Of a DNA stretch of 64,000 nucleotides, positions 55,298 through 61,442 are shown piece by piece (positions within the stretch are counted from its first letter, which is position 1; each line of letters opens with the position of its first letter). The notes under the pieces are model-generated. The model worked only from the letters and a program-made list of their open reading frames with translations, did no database searches and was not told where the DNA came from. The translations under genes were made by a program, and so were the position numbers. Source of the stretch: Anaerolineales bacterium UBA2395 (lineage in GTDB: Bacteria; Chloroflexota; Anaerolineae; Anaerolineales; Villigracilaceae); NCBI GenBank assembly GCA_002343775.1, contig DDSH01000007.1, positions 91,603 to 155,602 on the forward strand, in the 5' to 3' direction.

Positions 55298-55741
55298 ATG
55301 ATGGGCGAACCCGTAATCGTGATGCTAGTGGAGGATAACATAGACCACGCCGAACTTGTGATCAGGACAATGGAGGATCACCGCATAGCCAATCGAATCA
55401 TCCATTTTTCCGATGGGCAAACCGCTCTGGATTACCTGTTGCAAAGGGGAGATAACTTTTCCCCAGAATCTTCTCCGCGCCCCCATGTTATTCTATTGGA
55501 TCTGCGCCTGCCGCGCGTGGATGGGCTTGAAGTCCTGAGTGAGATCAAGAAGCACGAAGAAACGAAGAGAATCCCGGTCATTGTATTGACCACATCCGAA
55601 GCGGAGAAGGATGTGGCGCGGGCTTATGAAAATTATGTAAACAGTTATCTGGTCAAACCGGTTGGGTTCGAGGAGTTCAGCAAGATGATGAACGACCTTG
55701 GCTTTTACTGGCTGGGGTGGAATATTCACCCGCAACCGTAG
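55298..55741 (+). CDS. Rcp1-like single-domain response regulator
   Basis: This 147-residue CheY-like receiver has the acidic pair in LVEDNIDHAELV, the phospho-Asp68 in ILLDLRLPRVDG, the Thr in VLTTSEAEKDV, and the Lys in YLVKPVGFEEF. The PRVDG loop and long helix 4-5 region resemble Rcp1-type receivers that partner with phytochrome or GAF kinases. No output domain follows. AGGAG precedes the start. It lies 19 bases before the HD-GYP regulator and is probably co-transcribed with it. Confidence 0.9.
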   Translation: MMGEPVIVMLVEDNIDHAELVIRTMEDHRIANRIIHFSDGQTALDYLLQRGDNFSPESSPRPHVILLDLRLPRVDGLEVLSEIKKHEETKRIPVIVLTTSEAEKDVARAYENYVNSYLVKPVGFEEFSKMMNDLGFYWLGWNIHPQP

Positions 55742-55759
55742 CGATTTCAAAAAGAACCT

Positions 55760-57148
55760 ATGTCTCAGGAAAAATTAAATATCTTATTGATAGAAGATGA
55801 AGATCCTCATGCCGAGCTGATTCAACGCGCCTTTGAGGAACAAAACACCCGTTTTGTCATCCATCGCGTAAAGTCGCTCGGCGAAGCGCGGGCGGAATTC
55901 CGCTCGAAGGAACCGGCGTTGATCATTGCTGATTGGCGGCTGCCGGACGGCGACAGCATGGAACTGCTCCCCAACCAGCACGACCCGCTTGCCACCCCCA
56001 TCATCCTCATGACCAGCTATGGCAATGAGCGCATCGCGGTGGAAGCGCTGAAATCCGGCGCGCTGGATTATGTCGTCAAGTCGCCCGAATCCATGCTGGA
56101 CATGCCGCATCTCGCAGAACGCGCCATCGAACAATGGGGTGCACGTGCCGAACGCATCCGAATGCAGAAAGCCCTTTTGGAGAGCGAAGCGCAATTCCGG
56201 TTGCTTGCTGAAAACGCCAGCGATATGATCGCCCGCCTCAGCATAGACGGGATCATGCTCTATGTCTCCCCTGCCTGCAAGACCATTCTAGGGTACAAAC
56301 CGGAGGATCTGACCGGAACCAACTACTTCGACTATATTTTTGAAGAAGAACAGCAAAAAGTTCGGCAGATCTTCAAAACCAAGCCTGCCGATGTGGACAA
56401 AACCTTCACGGTCGCGTACCGCGCCTTGCGCAAAGATGGTCAGTACATCTGGCTAGAAACATCCGCCCGCGCCGTGTATGACCATGCCTCAGGACAACTG
56501 GTCGAAATCCAAACTGCCTCGCGTGACATCACCGAACGAAAACGGGCGGAAGAGGAACTTCGCATTGCCCACCAACATTTACAGGAAGCATACGAAAAGA
56601 CCATCGAAGGCTGGGTGCGCGCTCTGGATCTGCGCGACCGTGAAACGGAAGGTCACACGCAACGGGTGACCGAACTTGCACTCGTTGTCGCCTCCAAACT
56701 CGGATTCACAGAAGAAGAACTCGCGCACATCCGCCGCGGAGCCTTGCTGCACGACATGGGCAAGATCGCCATCTCCGACGAAATCCTGCAAAAACCCGGT
56801 CCACTCAATGAAGCGGAGTGGGAGAAAATGCGCCGCCACCCCATCTACGCCTACGAAATGCTTTCCCCCATTGCCTACCTGCATCCCGCGCTTGAAATCC
56901 CCTTCTATCACCATGAACGCTGGAACGGCAGCGGATACCCACACGGGCTGAAAGGTGAGCAGATCCCGCTGGCGGCGCGCCTCTTCGCCATTGTGGATGT
57001 CTGGGATGCGCTGCGCAGCGACAGACCCTACCGCAAAGAACTGCCGCGCGACCACGTCATCGAATACCTTCAACACAACGCAGGCATCCTGTTCGACCCC
57101 AAACTGGTCAACCTCTTTCTGGAAGTCATCAAGACAGAAGATATTTGA
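55760..57148 (+). CDS. Response regulator with PAS and HD-GYP (c-di-GMP phosphodiesterase) domains
   Basis: Residues 5-120 of this 462-residue protein are a receiver (Asp58 in IADWRLPDGD). Residues 145-270 are a PAS domain (SEAQFRLLAENASDMIARL, ending in RDITERKRAEEEL), and 285-460 an HD-GYP domain with HTQRVTELA, HDMGK at 331-335, HPIYAYEML, and HHERWNGSGYPHGLKGEQIP from 384. All the metal and GYP residues are present, so c-di-GMP hydrolysis is expected. Phosphorylation and PAS ligand binding may control it. The SRP RNA promoter starts two bases after its stop. Confidence 0.94.
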   Translation: MSQEKLNILLIEDEDPHAELIQRAFEEQNTRFVIHRVKSLGEARAEFRSKEPALIIADWRLPDGDSMELLPNQHDPLATPIILMTSYGNERIAVEALKSGALDYVVKSPESMLDMPHLAERAIEQWGARAERIRMQKALLESEAQFRLLAENASDMIARLSIDGIMLYVSPACKTILGYKPEDLTGTNYFDYIFEEEQQKVRQIFKTKPADVDKTFTVAYRALRKDGQYIWLETSARAVYDHASGQLVEIQTASRDITERKRAEEELRIAHQHLQEAYEKTIEGWVRALDLRDRETEGHTQRVTELALVVASKLGFTEEELAHIRRGALLHDMGKIAISDEILQKPGPLNEAEWEKMRRHPIYAYEMLSPIAYLHPALEIPFYHHERWNGSGYPHGLKGEQIPLAARLFAIVDVWDALRSDRPYRKELPRDHVIEYLQHNAGILFDPKLVNLFLEVIKTEDI

Positions 57149-57149
57149 T

Positions 57150-57178
57150 TTGACACGTCAATCACCTTCGGGTATGCT
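57150..57178 (+). promoter_or_regulatory. Promoter of the SRP RNA gene
   Basis: TTGACA (57150-57155) and TATGCT (57173-57178) are separated by exactly 17 bases. The predicted start, about 57185-57186, coincides with the first paired base of the RNA. Confidence 0.75.
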
Positions 57179-57185
57179 TGCGGCT

Positions 57186-57296
57186 GTCCGGGCAGGTCCG
57201 GCGCGGCGAAGCCTTTCGAACCCCGCCAGGATCGAAAGATAGCAACGGTAAGGAAGTGCCTTCGGGTGCCGCCGATCACCTGTCCGGGCATTTTTT
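57186..57296 (+). ncRNA. ffs: Small SRP RNA (4.5S type)
   Basis: This is the RNA component of the signal recognition particle, which binds Ffh and FtsY. The apical domain reads CCGCCAGG-ATC-GAAA-GAT-AGCAACGG (57224-57247): a GNRA-type GAAA tetraloop, a short stem and the asymmetric AGCA/CAGG internal loop that binds Ffh. The ends pair as 57186-57197 with 57278-57289, using two G-U pairs, and TTTTTT follows as terminator. A perfect-spacing promoter lies directly upstream. The length of about 110 bases fits the bacterial short form without the Alu domain. Confidence 0.85.
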
Positions 57297-57345
57297 GTTT
57301 AAGAACACCCACAGTCACAAACTTCTTAAAAGTGACCACGCTGGG

Positions 57346-57351
57346 TATAAT
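57346..57351 (+). promoter_or_regulatory. -10 box of the small membrane protein gene (leaderless type)
   Basis: A perfect TATAAT lies 7 bases before ATG 57359, with no ribosome site between. Confidence 0.5.
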
Positions 57352-57358
57352 CCCCTGC

Positions 57359-57715
57359 ATGTCTTCATTGAATATCATCAAGATCCTCATCGCCCTTGCC
57401 CTTGGCATCACGCTGGGGCTTGCCTATGGGTGGATCATCGAACCTGTTGAATACACCGACGTCCCCCCCAACATCCTCAGAGAAGACTACCGCGTCGATT
57501 ACACCCTCATGGTAGCGGAAGCCTATCAAAAAGACTTTGACACAGACACCGCAGCCCGGAGGCTCGCCGTCCTCGGCAGCGAACCGCCCGCCACCCTGAC
57601 CTCAGCCGCGCTGGAATACGCCAACCGCAACAGCTTTAACGAGGTAGAAATTCAAGCCCTGCAAGACCTTCTCTCCGCCATGCAGACATACAACCCGCAG
57701 GGAAGTGCCCCATGA
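57359..57715 (+). CDS. Small membrane-anchored protein, paralogue of the next gene
   Basis: The 118-residue product has one N-terminal membrane helix (ILIALALGITLGLAYGWII) and an exterior part of about 90 residues that begins PVEYTDVPPNILREDYRVDYTLMVAEAY (quoted as PPNILREDYRVDYTLMVA). The same pattern (P-V-x-Y-x-D-x-x-P-x-x-L-R-x-D-x-x-x-x-Y) opens the exterior part of the next gene's product, so the two are paralogues. I do not recognise the domain. The stop overlaps the next start as ATGA. Confidence 0.7.
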   Translation: MSSLNIIKILIALALGITLGLAYGWIIEPVEYTDVPPNILREDYRVDYTLMVAEAYQKDFDTDTAARRLAVLGSEPPATLTSAALEYANRNSFNEVEIQALQDLLSAMQTYNPQGSAP

Positions 57716-58608
57716 TAAGCCGCCTCGCCCGCAATACCAACCTGCACATTCTCTTCGCGCTTCTCATCGGACTGGGAGCGGGTCTGTGGTACTCATGGCG
57801 GATCTCCCCCGTCACCTATGTAGATGCCAACCCCGCCCTGCTGCGCGCAGACTTCAAGGATCAATACCGCATCGTCATCGCCGCCGCCTACGCCGCCAAC
57901 CCAGACCTGGCGCGGGCACGCGAACGCCTCAACCTGCTCGGTGACGCGGACCCCGTGGCGGAACTCAGCGCGCAAGCACAACGCATGCTCGCCGCCGGAG
58001 ACTCATTCGAGCAGGTACGTCCGCTCGCCAACCTTGCCACCGACCTGACGCAAGGCTTCGCAAGTAACCCCATTGCCCCCACGCCATTCCCCACTTTCAA
58101 TACCCCGGCAGCCCAAGCTACATCCGCTGCCAGCGAAACGCCTGCACCGGTCATCGAAGCGACCGAGACCAACCTGCCCCAACCCACAACCTCTTTCGAG
58201 CAAACACCTCTCACCCCTCTCATCATAGAAACGGTCACACCGCGCCCCACCTTCACCCCCACCGCCGGACCCGGCGCTCCCTTTGCACTTGTCGGGCAGG
58301 AAACGGTTTGCGACCCCAGCGAACCCGCCGGTCTGATGCGCTTTAAACTGCTGGATTCACGCCGAAACGAAAAAGCAGGCATCGAGATCGTCGTTACCTG
58401 GGATCAAGGGGAGGATCGCTTCTTTACCGGGCTAAAGCCCGAGCTGGGGCATGGTTACGCAGACTTTGTCATGCAAGCGGATACGACGTACAACATCCGC
58501 GTTGTCACTGGCGGGTCATTCGTCCCCAATATCGTCGCACCAGGCTGCACCGACCCGAACGGAGTTGCCTACACCGGCGGGCTGTTGCTGACTTTCCAGC
58601 AACCCTGA
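57712..58608 (+). CDS. Membrane-anchored exterior protein, paralogue with Thr-Pro linker and C-terminal beta domain
   Basis: The 298-residue product has a membrane helix (residues 12-30), then the shared domain (SPVTYVDANPALLRADFKDQY, then LNLLGDADPVAEL). A long Thr/Pro/Ala linker with TPRPTFTPTAGPG follows. The last 100 residues form a small beta-sandwich-like domain (MRFKLLDSRRNEKAGIEIVV, TWDQGEDRFFTGLKPELGHG) with two Cys. The family is unknown; the composition is typical of Anaerolineae exported proteins. Translation is coupled to the preceding paralogue by an ATGA overlap. Confidence 0.7.
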   Translation: MISRLARNTNLHILFALLIGLGAGLWYSWRISPVTYVDANPALLRADFKDQYRIVIAAAYAANPDLARARERLNLLGDADPVAELSAQAQRMLAAGDSFEQVRPLANLATDLTQGFASNPIAPTPFPTFNTPAAQATSAASETPAPVIEATETNLPQPTTSFEQTPLTPLIIETVTPRPTFTPTAGPGAPFALVGQETVCDPSEPAGLMRFKLLDSRRNEKAGIEIVVTWDQGEDRFFTGLKPELGHGYADFVMQADTTYNIRVVTGGSFVPNIVAPGCTDPNGVAYTGGLLLTFQQP

Positions 58609-58670
58609 TCGTGCAACCAACCCGGCCGTTAGTTCGTTATATAGTACAGATTAAATTCAAGGAGTAACGA

Positions 58671-59168
58671 ATGAACGCATCCTATTCTGAACAAAAACCG
58701 GGACTGGTGACCGCCATTGCGCTGATGGCCCTCGTAAGCGGCATCATCAACCTGTTCTGGGGGTTCGTCGCCTCAGCCACCGCGCTCGGAACCGTTGTGG
58801 GCGTAATTTGTTTACCGCTCACCATCCTGCCGACCATTTTGGGCGTGTTCGAGATCATCTTTGCAGCCAAACTACTGAGTGCGCAGCCACAACCGGTTCA
58901 ACCCTCGCCTGCCATTGCCGTCTTTGAAATTCTGACCGTCACATTCGGCAACGTCTTCTCGCTGATCGTCGGCATTCTCACGCTGATCTTCTACAACGAC
59001 CTAACGGTAAAGGATTACTTTGCCCGCATCAATGGCGCGGCACCGATCATGCCTTCTGCACCGGTTTCGCCTCAACCGGAACCGGTCATTGAATCCCTGC
59101 CCGAGATTGTCGAGCAGCCTGAGCAGCCCGAAAAACCAAAGCGGACGAAAAAAGTCGCAGGCAAATGA
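58671..59168 (+). CDS. Small membrane protein with acidic-basic tail
   Basis: The 165-residue product has about four hydrophobic segments (roughly 12-35, 38-60, 63-75 and 85-110), with TALMALVSGIINLFWGF near the start reminiscent of DUF4064-type proteins. A Pro/Glu-rich tail ends in PKRTKKVAGK. No function can be named. AAGGAG precedes the start at ideal spacing. A strong terminator follows. Confidence 0.62.
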   Translation: MNASYSEQKPGLVTAIALMALVSGIINLFWGFVASATALGTVVGVICLPLTILPTILGVFEIIFAAKLLSAQPQPVQPSPAIAVFEILTVTFGNVFSLIVGILTLIFYNDLTVKDYFARINGAAPIMPSAPVSPQPEPVIESLPEIVEQPEQPEKPKRTKKVAGK

Positions 59169-59186
59169 TCGCCAACATTTTGAATC

Positions 59187-59221
59187 AAAAAGACATCCGT
59201 CACAGTGACGGATGTCTTTTT
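59187..59221. terminator. Bidirectional terminator
   Basis: AAAAAGACATCCGT and ACGGATGTCTTTTT pair perfectly around CACAGTG. It serves both convergent genes. Confidence 0.9.
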
Positions 59222-59238
59222 ATTGGTTACACAGCGAG

Positions 59239-60015
59239 TTACGGCTCGGAGACCTTGAACCAATCCACTTCGATCTTTACAGGAATGGCGCGAAGCGAGG
59301 AGACGGAGAAGCCAACATTACCACGGCGGAGAGCCAGATCCCGGTCAACATACGGGCTGCCCCTCTGTTCCTCGCCATTGATGAAGAAGGAGATCTCGTT
59401 GCCCTTACACTCCATGCCGTATTCGTTGATATCTTTGCCCTGCTTGATATCATTCGAACCGCCATTGGTCAGACGACGATACCCGCCGCTCACCGCATAT
59501 AGGTACCACAAGCCATCGCTCTGAACAGCCCATTCATACCAGCCTTCATCGCTCACACGGCATACCAAACTGACCTGCTGGGTGTTCACACCACGATTCT
59601 CCAGTTTGATATCCACACGAACATCCTCATAAATTTCGCCTTCATAAATGTAGTAGGCATAAAGGAAAGATTCAGGGATATCAAAGATCATGCGCCCAAA
59701 TTCGAACGAGGTTGTTACGCTTTCCGGGTCCGAATCGCCCCCATTATCCTCGATTACTTCATAATACCACTGCGGATCGGCGTCAAACTCCTCAGTGAAA
59801 AAAGGACCAGAAGAAACCGGCGCAGGGGCGGGGACATCTGTGGGCTGCTGCTCCACGGGGGGCAGAGGCTGACTCGCCTGTGTCGGCGAGTCCACAGGCT
59901 GCAGCTGAACCGGCTGTGGGACCGGGGTGGGCTCACTGGGTGCAAACGCACCGCACGCCAGGCTCACAATCAAAATTAAGACAGCAATTACAAAAAATGG
60001 GCGAAAGACTTTCAT
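59239..60015 (-). CDS. Lipoprotein with LamG/DUF1080-like domain
   Basis: The 258-residue product has a lipoprotein signal ending in SLAC (Cys21) and a Pro/Gln/Val-rich linker (PTPVPQPVQLQPVDSP). A C-terminal domain of about 190 residues follows, starting FFTEEFDADPQWYYEVIEDNG. That region resembles concanavalin-like (LamG/DUF1080) beta-sandwiches: YYIYEGEIYEDVRVDIKLEN, VCRVSDEGWYEWAVQSDGLW, LRRGNVGFSVSSLRAIPVKIEVDWFKV (seen as VEVDWFKV-type end). It may bind carbohydrate. ATG 60015 is supported by AAAGGAGAG four bases before it; a longer frame to 60054 is not. Confidence 0.78.
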   Translation of the reverse strand: MKVFRPFFVIAVLILIVSLACGAFAPSEPTPVPQPVQLQPVDSPTQASQPLPPVEQQPTDVPAPAPVSSGPFFTEEFDADPQWYYEVIEDNGGDSDPESVTTSFEFGRMIFDIPESFLYAYYIYEGEIYEDVRVDIKLENRGVNTQQVSLVCRVSDEGWYEWAVQSDGLWYLYAVSGGYRRLTNGGSNDIKQGKDINEYGMECKGNEISFFINGEEQRGSPYVDRDLALRRGNVGFSVSSLRAIPVKIEVDWFKVSEP

Positions 60016-60095
60016 GATTCTCTCCTTTATAGATTCTATTGCATATTTTAGCACATTGCTTTTCCCGGTCTCTAAAGTAAGAACCCGATTAATGC

Positions 60096-60101
60096 TACAA
60101 T
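60096..60101 (+). promoter_or_regulatory. -10 box of the MEMO gene (leaderless type)
   Basis: TACAAT lies 6 bases before ATG 60108. No ribosome site fits between. Confidence 0.45.
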
Positions 60102-60107
60102 GATTCT

Positions 60108-60938
60108 ATGAGCCCACTCGATCTGCGACCATCCCCCATTGCGGGGACTTGGTACGAAGGCAACCCAAAATCTCTTGCCGCCAGCATTGATACCTACCTC
60201 GCCGACGCCAAACTTCCCAGCTTGGACGGACAAGTCATTGCAGTCATTGTCCCTCATGCAGGACATCGCTACTCTGGCGCAGTAGCTGCACACGCCTTTG
60301 CCGCCCTGCGTGGACAAAACCCTGAACTCGTTGTGATCGTCTCCCCGTTCCACAATTATGCCCCCTACCCCCTTATCACTTCTGCACACCAGGCATATTC
60401 CACACCACTCGGTGAAATCGAAGTGGATCGGTCTGTGTTGGCGGAATTGCAACAGAATCTCAAACTCACCATTACACCCATCCACAACGACAAGGAACAT
60501 TCTCTCGAGATCGAACTGCCCTTCCTGCAACGGGTATTCAAAAACAGATTCAGCCTGCTCCCCATCATGATCCGCGACCAGGAAGAAACGACTGCCAAAC
60601 ATCTTGGCGAGGCGCTGGGGAAAACGCTGGAGGGCAAAAACGTTGTACTTGTTGCCTCCACGGATCTATCCCATTTTTACGACCAACAAACTGCAAACAA
60701 ACTCGACCATGAAATGCTTAAGCGCTTCGAATCATTTCAGCCAGAAAGCATCTTCGCCGCCGAACAGTCGGGTGTGGGGTTCGCATGCGGACATGCCGCC
60801 GTCGCAGCGGTGTTGTGGGCGGCGCAAAGCCTCGGGGCAAACGCCACCAAGGTAGTTCGCTATGCCACCTCCGGCGATGTGACCGGAGATATGTCTTCTG
60901 TGGTTGGCTACGGGGCGGCGGTCATCTTAAAAAAATAA
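60108..60938 (+). CDS. MEMO1-family protein (AmmeMemoRadiSam system protein B)
   Basis: This 276-residue protein has the MEMO fold, related to LigB dioxygenases. Metal-type residues appear in IVPHAGHRYSGAVAAHAF, IVSPFHNY, NDKEHSLEIELPFLQ, LVASTDLSHFYDQQ and FACGHAAVAAVLW; the Cys and His in CGH are also conserved in the family. In many bacteria it is encoded with an AMMECR1 protein and a radical SAM enzyme, but neither is next to it here. The opening PSPIAGTWYEGNP is typical. The function of the family is not established. Confidence 0.9.
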   Translation: MSPLDLRPSPIAGTWYEGNPKSLAASIDTYLADAKLPSLDGQVIAVIVPHAGHRYSGAVAAHAFAALRGQNPELVVIVSPFHNYAPYPLITSAHQAYSTPLGEIEVDRSVLAELQQNLKLTITPIHNDKEHSLEIELPFLQRVFKNRFSLLPIMIRDQEETTAKHLGEALGKTLEGKNVVLVASTDLSHFYDQQTANKLDHEMLKRFESFQPESIFAAEQSGVGFACGHAAVAAVLWAAQSLGANATKVVRYATSGDVTGDMSSVVGYGAAVILKK

Positions 60939-60960
60939 CGCGGGCAAGCCCGCGCCATTT
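60939..60960. terminator. Terminator between MEMO and the small membrane protein gene
   Basis: CGCGGGC-AA-GCCCGCG (60939-60954) is a perfect 7-bp stem with A-run on the left and T-run on the right, so it works for both convergent genes. Confidence 0.75.
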
Positions 60961-60971
60961 TTCATACACAA

Positions 60972-61409
60972 CTACTTTCGATTATTCCATTCCCTGACCG
61001 AATCAAGAAATGCCTGTTTCAATTGCTCATCAGGCAGATTTGCCACCCCATCGTATTTGACGCCATTTACATAAATTTCCAAGCCGCCATCCGGCGCTGT
61101 ACCAAAATCGATATCAAACTGTTTCAGATACGGGTCTTTTTCCGCTTTTGCGCGCAAGATGTCTTCGATCTGTTCCGCAAACGGCGCGGCTAATTTCTCG
61201 CCTTCGTCGTGGTCGTAGACCGTCACGCCTTCACCGTCTGCCAATGTCGCGTGGACCGTCTCTTCGGGGGGCAGGGAATGCATCCACTCCGGTTTGTCGT
61301 CCGTTCTCTCGGTCAACTTCACCTGGTTCGCCCGCATAAACATAAATGCAAGAAGCCCAACCCCAATCACCACCATTACCCCGCCAGCAATAAGAATGAA
61401 TGTGCTCAT
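60972..61409 (-). CDS. Small membrane-anchored protein of unknown function
   Basis: The 145-residue product has an N-terminal membrane helix (FILIAGGVMVVIGVGLLAFMFM) and a soluble part, probably cytoplasmic by the positive-inside rule (RANQVKLTER). It contains VTVYDHDEGEKLAAPFAEQIEDIL and a short beta-hairpin-like LEIYVNGVKYDGVANLPDEQL. I do not recognise a family. ATG 61409 follows GGAGG at ideal spacing; upstream in-frame ATGs at 61421 and 61430 do not. It is divergent from priA, with 33 bases between the start codons. Confidence 0.68.
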   Translation of the reverse strand: MSTFILIAGGVMVVIGVGLLAFMFMRANQVKLTERTDDKPEWMHSLPPEETVHATLADGEGVTVYDHDEGEKLAAPFAEQIEDILRAKAEKDPYLKQFDIDFGTAPDGGLEIYVNGVKYDGVANLPDEQLKQAFLDSVREWNNRK

Positions 61410-61428
61410 ATCAGCCTCCATATCAGAC

Positions 61429-61436
61429 ATTATAAT
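61429..61436. promoter_or_regulatory. Palindromic -10 element shared by priA and its divergent neighbour
   Basis: ATTATAAT is its own reverse complement, so the same eight bases form a TATAAT in both directions. priA starts 6 bases after the plus-strand box. The minus-strand gene has GGAGG and an ATG 19-25 bases away. Confidence 0.55.
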
Positions 61437-61442
61437 CGAACC

